This document shows, in pieces, positions 38,201 through 47,340 of a stretch of 64,000 nucleotides of DNA. Each line of letters opens with the position of its first letter. Position 1 is the first letter of the stretch. The stretch comes from Aurantiochytrium sp. KH105. Taxonomy: Eukaryota > Sar > Bigyra > Thraustochytrida > Thraustochytriidae. The position numbers and the translations under genes were made by a program. Below the pieces are notes generated by a model, which saw only the letters and a program-made list of their open reading frames with translations, ran no database searches and had not been told where the DNA came from. Where the stretch lies: positions 1 through 64,000 of the forward strand of contig BGKB01000144.1 in assembly GCA_003116975.1 (NCBI GenBank). The letters run 5' to 3'.

Positions 38201-38848
38201 GCAGGTGATGTTGAGACGCGGGAGCGCCGCGGCTTGGTCCTGACTGGCACCGTCACCACTTGCTTCCTGGGCCTGGGCGGACAGCGCTCGCACGTGGCGA
38301 AGAAGTTGGCAAAAGCGCTCGCGCCTTGACGCGTTGTCAAAGACGACGTCCAAGGGTCTTGACTGCGGATCTGCGTAGAGCTTGAGCTTGCGTTTATCTG
38401 CCTCGGCGGGGAGGAGGAGCAAAAGAGGGGTAATTGGAATGGTTTTGCGCAAAGGGGTGCTCGCGGACCAGAGGCTCCCTTGCGACCCTGCTGACATGGG
38501 TTCTGTACTTTCGTCCCTGTTGCTTCTGCTCAGCGTCCTGTTGCTAATATCGACAACGAGAAATCTCTTTTTGCGCGCGCGGTAGCGATTGACAAGGTGG
38601 ACCTCAAAGCTCTCGAGGTGCGACGAGGGCTCGGTGTCAGTTTCGGCTCCATCATGTTTGTCACCCTCCTCATCATGGTCCTCCTCGTCGTGGTCCTCGT
38701 TGGGCTCTTCCTCCTCTTCTGCTACGAGTTCTTCGTCCTCGAAGGTCTCCCCGGCGTTGCGCGCGCTGCTGCCGTTTCGGTCTTCGCTGTCCGGGTCCTC
38801 CTCCAACTCGAGCTTGGACGCCGAGTCTCTTTTGCGCAGCGCTGCCAT
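35279..38848 (-). CDS. inositol polyphosphate 5-phosphatase with C2 domain and villin headpiece
   Basis: 1189 residues. After an acidic N-terminus, residues ~80-190 (FEVHLVNRYRARKKRFLVVDI...) may form a PH-like domain. Residues ~205-545 are the catalytic 5-phosphatase domain: FVALQECKS, GGVMGNKGAVGI, FVNAHLAARAER, WAGDLNYRLDL, FPPTYRLEVG, NPSWTDRVLWRS and SDHRPVVARF, with all catalytic residues present. Residues ~690-850 (FMRFHSAILESE...LGQAQIPLRSV) look like a C2 domain. A ~270-residue acidic Ser-rich linker leads to a complete villin headpiece at ~1126-1189: FSYEDLVSRRF, D.TRLETYLSDEDFALIFGM, FETLPKW, ending NLF. The headpiece is an F-actin binder, so the enzyme may remove 5-phosphates of PI(4,5)P2/PIP3 on actin. 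The ATG at 38848 starts the protein; the extension above uses TTG. Confidence 0.9.
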   Translation of the reverse strand: MAALRKRDSASKLELEEDPDSEDRNGSSARNAGETFEDEELVAEEEEEPNEDHDEEDHDEEGDKHDGAETDTEPSSHLESFEVHLVNRYRARKKRFLVVDISNRTLSRSNRDESTEPMSAGSQGSLWSASTPLRKTIPITPLLLLLPAEADKRKLKLYADPQSRPLDVVFDNASRRERFCQLLRHVRALSAQAQEASGDGASQDQAAALPRLNITCTTFNCSKHPAPALVSDDEDMEHTQAPLAQENPVIQAQILDAWLPPDDCDVCFVALQECKSKNLAEWQQLFLNTLGQDQFTTLSTVSMWGIHGLLFIRTSLARYFSRIRTDTRACGLGGVMGNKGAVGIAVCYGDGVSAASTSFAFVNAHLAARAERMGQRASDYQEICHSLLTRKKAPAAGLQLLHAYDHIFWAGDLNYRLDLGEHGTENEYASVVARIDSADEESFAQLREHDQLAQERAEHNVFVGFREGELAFPPTYRLEVGRIGEYNNKRNQNPSWTDRVLWRSRPGISAKVELFDYTCVERTTISDHRPVVARFSVLTESAQLDTLASGDPFDPSAWPARNSLASSEVLTGTDAISFATADALHQDEAAPHFQLRSVEFCCKLVDAQQAAALQVLNDPAFLEKTRSAALSNPEDLSDAEEDDGDEVDAECASDTSKHNGQGLDSLRHSDASSPPFLPQPAGRRHPVRSRQNSYYRPLRRGQTDTARTSFRGYGFAGGPGKLEQEGAEHCGTRSSEFARYVSQSDIGVNSNYTRVFMRFHSAILESEPTSVPVLGFPERDFVRFNWADTMFAGLVPFVRDPNVLIDQQIVVTLYRSSNFKQELLGQAQIPLRSVVENAESWFAVPVLLNGLPAGILRGNFYNTAAEVMAETVVCHRGFTSLDTTQSRRASQDLLPSSIRSIRGSQDDFFAADLDHDDLDVDAISEGYEDDASDEESARGFSEGRDSFSLQSGNELHRDQHVHEDTDARTPEELSDILSTASHEQDEDEQEKVEDDEEVDEPRDSSHDDFESDETEHTSSKSDKDVDLKENEADEMEETKASSKRLSWRSSGSPASVRALQRAASSLSMGSSGSSPPKKPLAEGSVSRSSWLSRRLQRSKRSSVASAEEGDLSATNKSGERGVDKEGSLPAKFSYEDLVSRRFSLDVDQTRLETYLSDEDFALIFGMPRATFETLPKWQRILNKKRVNLF

Positions 38849-39005
38849 CTTCCGGGGGCAAAAGTTGCACGAGCAAGGCAAAAGGGGGGGTTGAGAAGGG
38901 GGGGAAGGGAGGGGGGAAGCGTGAGCGGTTGAGCCGCGGGCGACGTCGCGACGTGCGTCCGCGCCCTGGTCGAAAAGGTCTGCAGCTCGGTCAGTCTAAG
39001 CGTAA

Positions 39006-39049
<44 letters not shown>

Positions 39050-39369
39050 ACACTACGAGCGAGCACCGCACGGCGCGCGCCGCACAAGTGGAAACTGTCC
39101 AGTTCGGCAAGTGAAGAATCGTGGGCTGCTCAATTTGGGCGGCGGCCACAGCCCACTTGCGTCTGCCTCTGGCCTCTTGCCGCCTGGGTGGCCAGGTGGG
39201 TGGAAATAGCACCAATGGTTGTTGATTGATTGCTTGAATGCTCGATTGATTGATTTGATTGATTGATTGCTTGGTTCGGCCAACCGATCGACTTATTGAT
39301 TGATCGTTTGTTCAACCCATGGCAAGTTGGGGATGCTGGCGGTGAGCATCTGGCAGAACTCTGTCGCGG
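38849..39369. promoter_or_regulatory. shared divergent 5' region (5-phosphatase / F-box-like gene)
   Basis: 521 bp between start codons. It contains G-rich runs (38885-38920), an AAGC microsatellite of about 11 units (39007-39051), and interrupted GATT repeats (39222-39303) just before the downstream gene. Confidence 0.6.
39007..39051. repeat. AAGC tetranucleotide microsatellite
   Basis: About eleven CAAG units in succession, in the promoter region between two divergent genes. Confidence 0.95.
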
Positions 39370-40377
39370 ATGACGCGCGAGGCGGCGTGCGCGCGCGCGC
39401 GGTGGACGCGGTGGCGCGGCGCGCGGCTGGCCAGGCTAGCAGACCCGCGGCTGCAAGCTGCTGCGCGCGCCGACCGGCCCTTCGTGGAGGTTCGGGGCGA
39501 TGCCAGCGGCGCGAGCGGGCCGCTCGGGGCACCCCGACGCAGGCTCGAGCAGCTTGCGACGCGCGAGCTGGCGGCTCTCGCAGGCGCAGAAGGCCGTGGC
39601 GCGGTGGAGCGACGCGAGCTAGAGTCCTTGGCTCGCAAGAAACTGTCGACGCGTGCAGCGCTCGAGAAAGTGCTGGGATCGAGGGATCTCTACGGCGGGG
39701 TGCTCGTGTTCGTGGACACTGCCGACATGAACGCACTGGCAGCAACCTCGCGGGAGTGCCGCGAGGCTGCGTGCGAGGATTTATTGTGGCGATCGCGTGC
39801 GCTGCGCATGCTTGGCAAGCAGTTCATTCCCCGTGTGACCTTGGAGGTGACCCGGGACCGAGTGCTCGTAGCCTTGCAAAAGGCACATGCATTGGGATTC
39901 TTTCGAGGGGCCTCGCGCAATGCGATCGGCGAGCCATCTTCGGTTCCTTGCTCGCACGCGTGGAGGTCCTTATTGTCGGACTGCCGGAGACTCAAGTCTC
40001 AACGTGCAGACGGCTTTGGGGGCGCTGTGGTCGTTCCGCGTGCGGAGATTTGTCCGCATCACGTGCTTGGCGTTGTACATTTATTGAGCATCCGAAAAGA
40101 CCCTGTATGTGCAGCAGACATCTTTGAGCGTTTTCTGACTCTTTACGCAAGTCTCGATGGTGATCTCCGACTGCGCGACAATGTTGGTTTCTGTTTTCGC
40201 GCGCCACTGGACCCTGGAAGTGTGCGAGCTGGGAGCGGCACGCTCGAGTCGGTTTCCCACAAGGACTTTATGGATGTGGTGCTCGAGGCAAATTTGCAGC
40301 TCAAGGATCTCATATTATATCACCGAGCAACGCAGCCTGCTTCAAAGACGGTGCCTGCCGCCGCGCAATACATGTAA
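39370..40377 (+). CDS. F-box-like protein
   Basis: 335 residues. Residues ~110-150 (VLVFVDTADMNALAATSRECREAACEDLLWRSRALRMLG) fit the F-box pattern (L..aD..aLa.tsr.wr.a..d.lWr), which would link a substrate to SCF ubiquitin ligase through Skp1. The N-terminal ~90 residues are Arg/Ala-rich and low complexity. No WD, LRR or Kelch repeats follow; the C-terminal half is unrecognised. Start is the first ATG of the frame. Only the F-box gives a role, and it is a short, weak motif. Confidence 0.68.
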   Translation: MTREAACARARWTRWRGARLARLADPRLQAAARADRPFVEVRGDASGASGPLGAPRRRLEQLATRELAALAGAEGRGAVERRELESLARKKLSTRAALEKVLGSRDLYGGVLVFVDTADMNALAATSRECREAACEDLLWRSRALRMLGKQFIPRVTLEVTRDRVLVALQKAHALGFFRGASRNAIGEPSSVPCSHAWRSLLSDCRRLKSQRADGFGGAVVVPRAEICPHHVLGVVHLLSIRKDPVCAADIFERFLTLYASLDGDLRLRDNVGFCFRAPLDPGSVRAGSGTLESVSHKDFMDVVLEANLQLKDLILYHRATQPASKTVPAAAQYM

Positions 40378-40973
40378 AGTTGATCTTTGAGAAACGTTGG
40401 CGCCTCGCTTTGTGTAGGTAGTATAAAATTGGAATGGATTTGTCAATGTGTGGAGTCTGAATTAGCCGTATTCTAGGAGAGAGGGCAGGAGAGCTTAGGG
40501 AGAAGGCGTGTGTTCAAGAGTGACCTAACAGAAACAGAAACATGAAATATGCACAGAGGGAGACCTTTTCATAAAAATCGCTGAGCAAGGCTTTTCCCCT
40601 CCCCTCCCCTCCCCTCCAAGCTATTTTTTTTTCTCTGTAAAGAGGAAAGCATGCGCGAAAGCGAGGAGGCGTAGATGTATAAGCTCGGAGCAAGCATGTA
40701 CGTAAGCAAACAAGCAAAGAAACAAGCAAATTATACTGTTTTTGCACTTCACAAGTCTTCACTCGAGTTGAAGCGTTTCAAGAGAGAGAAATCCGCGCGC
40801 GTGATGCGGAACGTCAAGCAAAGCTAAAGCTACCTATCAATCGCTAGCTCGCTCGCTCGCTCGCCCGATCGATTGATCGATCGCGAGAAAAAAGGTGAAG
40901 AGTATATTGCTGTCACTTCAGGTTTTTAAAATGGAAAGTAGGATGAGTGCGCATGCGCGAATGGATCTTTCTT
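40378..40973. other. intergenic, convergent 3' ends
   Basis: 596 bp. It holds CCCCT pentamers (40598-40617), CAAGCAAA motifs (40707-40730) and GCTCGCTCGCTCGC / CGATCGATTGATCG runs (40848-40880). No gene was supported. Confidence 0.55.
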
Positions 40974-41366
40974 CTACTGCTTGGCCCACTCCTCCATCGA
41001 CTTCTCCCACTTCTCGAGATTGCCCGGGACCTTGGACCACTCCTCGAAGCTATCGTCCATGATGGAGGGGACCTCGGTGTCGGAGCCCGAGGCGGCGGCG
41101 GGGGCCTCCGCCTTGGCCTCCTCCTTGCTGCCGCCGGCCACGAGCTTGTAGAGGCCGTAGAGCACGACCCAGGAGGCCATGTTAGCGAGCACGATCTGGT
41201 GGTCCTCCGGCAGGTACTGGCGCACGATCTTCTCGGCGCCCTCGTACTCGACCTTGGCGTGGCCGCCGGCCATGCCGCGCCGCGCGCCGATGCGGCTCGC
41301 GGCGGGGCCGGCGACGACGCGCGCGCGGGCGGCGCCGCGCGCAGCTGCTCCCAGAGCGCCGAGCAT
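40974..41366 (-). CDS. small mitochondrial membrane protein, unrecognised
   Basis: 130 residues. The leader MLGALGAAARGAARARVVAGPAASRIGARRG is a classic Arg/Ala mitochondrial presequence. The mature part has a short polar region (VEYEGAEKIVRQYLPED), one hydrophobic helix (IVLANMASWVVLYGLYKLVAGG), and an acidic tail with repeated Trp (SFEEWSKVPGNLEKWEKSMEEWAKQ). Size and layout resemble accessory subunits of respiratory or ATP-synthase complexes, but no family is recognised. The open frame above 41366 is a GC-repeat extension without ATG. Confidence 0.72.
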   Translation of the reverse strand: MLGALGAAARGAARARVVAGPAASRIGARRGMAGGHAKVEYEGAEKIVRQYLPEDHQIVLANMASWVVLYGLYKLVAGGSKEEAKAEAPAAASGSDTEVPSIMDDSFEEWSKVPGNLEKWEKSMEEWAKQ

Positions 41367-42724
41367 CTTCTCTCTCTCTTCCTCTCCCTGACTCCGCTGC
41401 GCGCTCGCTCCTGCCTGCGGTGCTTGCTGCCTGCCTGCACTGCCGCGTCGCGAATGGGTCTGTCTGCGCTCCTCTCCTCGGCCTCTCCTCCCCTCCTCTC
41501 CTCTCCTCTCTCCTCCCTCCTTTCCTTCTCCTCGCGCCCTTCTGCCCGCCTGTCTCCGCTCCTCCTTGCCCTGCTTTCTTGCCCCCGCGCTCTCTGCTTG
41601 CCCGCCTTTCCCGCGCCCCTCTGCTTGGCCTCCCTTTCCCGCCTGCGCCTGCCTGCCTGCCTTTCCCGCTGCAGGGTGACCGACCCTAACCAAACCTAAC
41701 CGCGCCCCCTCTGCCGCCCCTCTCTGCAGCCCGCAGAGGCGCCCGTGCAGGTGGGGGGGTCCTCTGCGCAGCGGAGCCATGCAGTGAACCTGCGTCTGCC
41801 CTCCGTGCTGTGACAGTAGCAAGCAGATGCCAGCGAGCAGGGGGGGGTGCCAAGGTCTAGCCCCACCCAGCAGTGGGCAGTACGCCGGACTACCTGCAGA
41901 ACGTTTGCGGAACGCACGCCGCGGCGAGGGCGCAGGTCCGCATTGCAGCTAGGCGGTCGCGCCTAAGAGTAGCGGTAGGAAGACGGCCTGACCTGGCATG
42001 GTGAGGGAGATGTGGGCTCGAGTGCGGGATAGCGAAAAGAGCAGGGGCTTGGGCGTGCTGTGGTACCCCTCTGCGCGAAGCAACGGCCAACACAGCATGA
42101 TGCAGCGCCAAGCGACATGATGCAGCTTGAAGCAGTAAAAAGCAGCTCGAAGCAGCGTAGAGTCGCTCGAAGCGTGAGCGGGTGCGGGGCGTGCTGTGGG
42201 CGCCGCGCACGAGGGAAAACAAGGGAGGGCAGGCGGCCGCCGCGCGAGGCAAGGGCCAGACCTCTCTGTAGAATCAAACAGGCGGAGAGGCCGCGGCGCG
42301 CAGGCGGCCAGGGGCGGGCGGCCAGGGGCGGCGCGCAGGCGGGCGCGCAGGCGGGCGCGCAGGCGGGCGCGCGGGCGGCGGCGCAGGCGCCCGCGGCGGC
42401 GCTGCGGCGCGCGGGGCGCTGCGGCGCGCGGGATGGAGGCGAAATCGCGCGATCATTGGCATGGGCGCAGATCATGATCATCATCCGGGCGCAGAGACAT
42501 GGCAACAACGGCGCAGCGCGCGAGACGCCCGGGCGCGCGGGCAGAGCGCGCAGCGTGGGCGGGCGCACGGGCCCACGGCGGGCGCGGCGCGGCGCGGCGC
42601 GGCGCAGAGAGACTACCCCCTGCTCTGCGCCGCCTTGCCCTGCCCTGGCCCGCCCGGCATCGAGCTTGCTTCGCGCCGCGACGACAATGATCATCATGCC
42701 CTCGGATGATGGTGCCCAGGGCTA

Positions 42725-42785
42725 GCCACGCCACGCCACGCCACGCCACGCCACGCCACGCCACGCCGCGCCACGCCACGCCGCG
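42725..42785. repeat. CCACG pentanucleotide tandem repeat
   Basis: About twelve CCACG units, two with CCGCG, in the GC-rich gap. Confidence 0.9.
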
Positions 42786-44321
42786 CGGGGGCGAGGCGGC
42801 GAGCGAGACGAGGCGAGACGAGGCCGGACGAGGCAAACCAAGCCCATCCACCGCCCGTAGCAGGAGATTGGAAGCCCAGTCAGGATCGATGCAGTTGCTT
42901 ACTGATAGAAAACACAAGGACGTGGGGGGGAAATAGACTCCAGACGGCGGGATGGGGCGTCGGCAAGTCTCGCAAACCTTCTTGACGCATTCGTCGCCTG
43001 AAAGCGCCTTCAGCAATTTCCTGCAAGGAGCTAGCTTTCTTATTCCGCTTCAGGGCAAGAAGTTGCCTTAAAAATCCTCGACGACAAGAGCCCCAAGAAT
43101 TTACTATTAGATCCTCACGCTGCGAGAACTCCATGCAGGAAAGTCTTCCGTGTGCCATCCATCTCCAAGTCCTGCTCCTAAAGCTTGGTCACCGCTCTCT
43201 GTGTCTTTTCATCGGCGACAGATTCTTGCATTTCCTGTTTGCACTGCCTGTTGGCACCCCATCCCACCGCCCTCGTCATTTTGCCACAACAAAAATCTCT
43301 TTCTTCTCCCTGACTGGCCCCGTGTGGAAAAAACCATCTCGACTCTTCTCCTCGTCCTCCTCGCACGCCTCGCGGTCCCCAAGCACCTTTTCGAGCTCGC
43401 GCGAGGCAGGATGCCAGCCAGCGCCCACGTAACGGCAAACTCCAGCCAGACTCGCTTGCTTTTGCAGCGCAAAGCAGGGCAAGCAAGACCGTTGCGCGCC
43501 TCGCCTCACTGGCATCTCACTTGGTCTCCTGTTCATTTTCCCCCGCCCTCCTTCCCTCCCTCCCTCCCTCCTCCGGTGCAGAACGGATGTCGCGGCAAGT
43601 GCTCTTCGCTCCGCGAGCAAGAGCGACGCCCGTCCGTCCAGCCATGCATGCATGCACATGCATACCTGGTATTCATGCACCCACCCATCCACAGCGAAGG
43701 CCAGCGAAGGCCAGCGAAGGCCAGCGAATCTGAGACAAAATGAGACGCAGGCCCCGCGCAGCCCCGCCGCGTGCGGGCCTTGCGCGGCCTCGCCTCGCGC
43801 GCGGCTGCGGCCGCGGCGTGCTCGCCCGCTCGCCGCGCATGCGTGCGTGCGTGCTTGCTTCCGGGCGGCCCCGCACGCGCAGGGCGGCGGTGCGCAACGG
43901 TGGAGACGGCGGTAGGCGGCGGTAGGCGGCGGCAGGCCGGGCGCGCCGCAAGTGGAGTATCCCCCGCCCACACAGTGGGGCCCAAGCGCGCGGCAGTGCG
44001 GAAAGACGCCGGTGCGCAGTGCGCAGAAAGGGCCCCTACAGGGCCCAGAAAGGGCGCGAAATCGCGGCGCAGAGACGCAGCGGCGGCCGGCGCTCGCGGG
44101 GCGTAGGGCGCGCGCGGAGCGGGCGGCGGCGGGCGGCGGCGGCGCGCTATACGCTGCGGGCGCGGCGCGGGCGGGAGCGCGCGCGNCGGCGCGCGCGAGG
44201 CGGCGCCAGGCTGGCGCGCGCGCGGGCGGTCTGTCCTCTCGGCCGTCCCGGCGAGGCGCGGCGCGGGCGCGGGCGCGGGCGGGGGCATCATCGGCGCGGG
44301 AATTCGATCCATCGCATCGCG

Positions 44322-44360
44322 CGATCAATCAATCGATCAATCAATCGATCAATCAATCGG
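44322..44360. repeat. 12-bp CGATCAATCAAT tandem repeat, three copies
   Basis: Three almost exact units next to each other, about 420 bp before the second zinc-repeat gene. Confidence 0.88.
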
Positions 44361-44782
44361 TGAGCCGATTGATTCCGCACGCAGGCAGGCAGACAGGCGG
44401 GCAGGGGGGCAGGGGCCCCGCCGCGCCCAGGCGCCCGCAAGGCAAGGCCCTTGGGGCGGCGGCGGCGGCGGCGCGGCTCGCGGCGCCGCCCCGGGGCCGC
44501 TCGCTTATCCAGGGCAAGGCGCTCGCGAGGAAGAAAGAGGACGATCCCCATCGGAGCGGCGTGCCGTTCGCGCGCGAAAAGATCAAGCAATCTGCGCGCG
44601 GGATCATCATCGTTGTTGATCCATCGCGCATCGCATCGCGCATCCATCATCATCATCCATCGGCGCGTCCCACCCGTGAACTGGGACGCCCCTCGGGCCC
44701 CCTCGCCTGTCCTGGTCGCCGCGCTGGCGCACGGCGAAGAGGATAGGTAGGGGCGCCCCGACAGGGTTCTTTCTTGTCGTGC

Positions 44783-45181
44783 ATGTACTCAAGGAATCCA
44801 CCATCGCCGCCGGGCGGTGGCCATGGTGCCATCAACGATGATCACCATCATGGGCGCTCGCCGGCGGCTGCCGAAATGTCCTCGAGTAGCTCCAGCAGCA
44901 GCACCACCAGCCGCCGTCGAACCAACACTGCCGCGCAGGCACCTGCTGCCGCCGCCGGCGCTGCTGCTGCTGCTGCCGCTTCTGGCCGAAGGGCCCCACC
45001 TGGCCGCGACCATGGCTTTATGCTTCGGGGACCTGCCCTGAATGAGGCCACAGGCGCGGCTGCTTCTTTGAGACAAAATTCGGAAAAACAAAGTCACGAT
45101 TCTTCCCATTCGAGGCGTCGTGCCGAAGGCGAACATCAGCAACAAACAGGACGAGCACGCCCCCCCAACAATGATGACCGC

Positions 45182-45213
<32 letters not shown>

Positions 45214-46804
45214 CGAACATGACCCCCCCTGTCCCGTAGAAGGCTGCTCAAATATTTGCATCGAAGGCTGCGACAGATGCCGTCTTCATGGCGGGCGACG
45301 ACGATGCGGTGCGCCTCACTGCAAGAAATTTGCGCAGGCCCCATCTCAATTTTGCAAATCCCACGGCGGAGGTTACCGCTGCAATTTTCCTGGATGTAGC
45401 AAGTCTGCAGCTGGTAGCATCCACCGCTGCGGCATGCACGTCCAAGATCTCACCGGAATCCATGCTGCACCTACAACCGTGTCCCGGCGATGCGCCGTTC
45501 CAGACTGCGTCATGCGTGCGGTCATAGTTGTGTACTTGTGCAAGGCTCATGGTGGAGGCCGCCGCTGCACATTTTCCGGCTGTTTCAAGTCCGCTTGCGC
45601 TCGATCCAAGCTTTGTGCGGCGCACGGTGGTGGTCGCCGCTGCTCGCACAAAGGTTGCACAAAAAGCGCTGTGGGATCAACACTGGCCTGCGTATCTCAT
45701 GGCGGCGGCCGACGCTGCGTTCACGCCGACTGCAATAAATCTGCTCGCAGCGGCTCTGACTTTTGTCAGGCGCATCGAACAAAATATGAGCAACGGCAAA
45801 CCCAACAAACGGGTGTCAAGGACAGCTCTGCGGACGGCATTCCGACGTCACCTGCTCAGGCTTATGCGCGTAGCACATACGCACATGGGGTCGGTACCCC
45901 GCAGCCAACTACAGATTGGTCCCAAGAAAACGTTTCCGGTGCATCATCGGCTCTCGGAAATGACTTGTCCTTGTATAATTCGAACACTACGTCGAGTAGT
46001 GTCTCTCATCAGGCTTCACAAGATAATGAGTTCAGCCGAGCTGAATCACAGGGCTCCTCCTCTGAAGAACGACGAGGTGAAGGTGGAGGCCCAGACAGGC
46101 AAGCCGCAGATGTTACATCAACATCTTTGTCGCCAACATTAAAGCGAAAGCGTCACTCCGAATCGGATGACGCTATTTCCTCTGCTGTGAGCGACGATAA
46201 TTCTACAAAGCGAGATCGTGATCGATACTCGAGAGGCATCCGCAAGCGTCGCCAAGATGCGGACAGCAAACTCCTACAGGATGCTATTATTTCCTCTATG
46301 CAGGTGGTTCCTTTCGCCGGTCCTGTGCATGGTAACACCTCCCACATGATTGCTCCCGTGCAAAGAGCAATTCGGCAGGGCTACATTGCACCCCCTGGCA
46401 CGGCCTCGCCATTTCCTCATCAAAGTATGGCTTTCACTCAAGGTTCTCACCAATTCGCTGCGAATGCTTTCCCCCCTCCAGGGATCTTTCCTTCGCAGTT
46501 TTCCTACGGCATGCCCATGCCTTTTCATCCCTACAACCAATCGTCGCCACCCTCGGCTTTTGTGGGCGGGCAACCTTTTGGTGGCATTATCCAACCTCTC
46601 CCGTATTTGCAACAGCAGCAACAACAACAACCGCAGGCCGCAGTGGATTCTTCATTCCAACCTCAGTCTCAGCTGCCAGGCTACGCTCCATTAGGCCAAC
46701 AACAGATTCGGGATCCAAACTTTCTTACGTCAGCGATGCCTTCGGCTGCAGTGGGGACTGCTCCGAACGTCGCAGGAAAGGGTGAAGACGACATAGACTC
46801 TTAG
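44783..46804 (+). CDS. second protein with seven WRKY19-like Cys/His repeats
   Basis: 673 residues from the ATG at 44783. The N-terminal ~145 residues are low complexity (Ser, Ala, His, then an Asp/Asn run). Seven Cys/His units follow at ~148-340, pattern C-x4-C-x9/10-C-x2-H with HGGGRRC linkers; unit 1 is shortened and an insertion (VQDLTGIHAAPTTVSRR) separates units 3 and 4. The C-terminal half is Ser-rich with a basic LKRKRHSESDD and KRDRDRYSRGIRKRRQD (nuclear signal-like), then a Pro/Gln-rich tail with a poly-Gln run, as in transcription co-activators. Same module as the gene at 9897-12434, here placed N-terminally. Probably nuclear; target unknown. Confidence 0.85.
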
Positions 46805-47340
46805 TCCGATTTAGACTTCCATCTTTAATGTCCCCTTCTTGCTATTGCATCATGGTCTCTGTCTTCCCCTCTATTCTTTCTCCCTTTTTATGAACAGTAA
46901 AACGTGAAAGAATATGTTTCTGCTCTCTCCTGAATCAATGGTCTTATTTCGTACGCACCTTCACCGTTAATTACTTTCAGGCTTTTGGATGAAGTGCTCG
47001 TTCGTTCAAATTGAGTATTTTCGCATTATCGTGAACAATCAGAGGAGTCGAACACACGAAGCAAGATTAGGCCTAGGTATTACCATGCAAAGAAACAAAA
47101 GAAGAAGAGCCTGTCCCGCGTTCCATTTTTGAGGCCACGTACCCTCCTCCATTCAACGCCCAACGACGCTGCAGAATTTCACCATAACTTGCACCGTGGG
47201 AAAAAAAAAAAAAAAAAAAAAGGACAGCTTGAGATTGAGGCAGCTTCTAAAGCTTGATTGATCGAGCGGTCGATCGATCGTTCAATCACAACCTGCTCCC
47301 GCTCTCGCACGTGAGCGCGCGATCGCGAGGGCGAGACGCG
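46805..47340. other. intergenic between two plus-strand genes
   Basis: 536 bp: AT-rich 3' UTR of the zinc-repeat gene, an A homopolymer of ~21 bases (47201-47221), then GATTGATCGAGCGGTCGATC motifs (47255-47280) just upstream of the TAF12 gene. No frame of interest. Confidence 0.6.

Larger units (their letters stand above)
41367..44782. other. 3.4-kb GC-rich, repeat-laden region without a supported gene
   Basis: Contains CT-rich runs (41465-41560), GCGCAGGCGGGC repeats (42310-42375), GCCACG pentamers (42725-42785), GCGCGGCGCGG runs (42580-42605), and a GATCAATCAATC repeat (44322-44360). One undetermined base (n) is at 44186. On the minus strand, 42880-43160 and 43276-43450 are less biased and open; a short spliced gene might be there (e.g. 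a piece reading DECVKKVCETCRRPIPPSG), but no start, splice set or family could be fixed. Confidence 0.45.

Noticed and set aside
41684-41706. CCCTAACC/CCTAACC telomere-like sequence
   Set aside because: Only two or three imperfect units, also seen once at 59466; no array, so not a telomere relic that can be supported.
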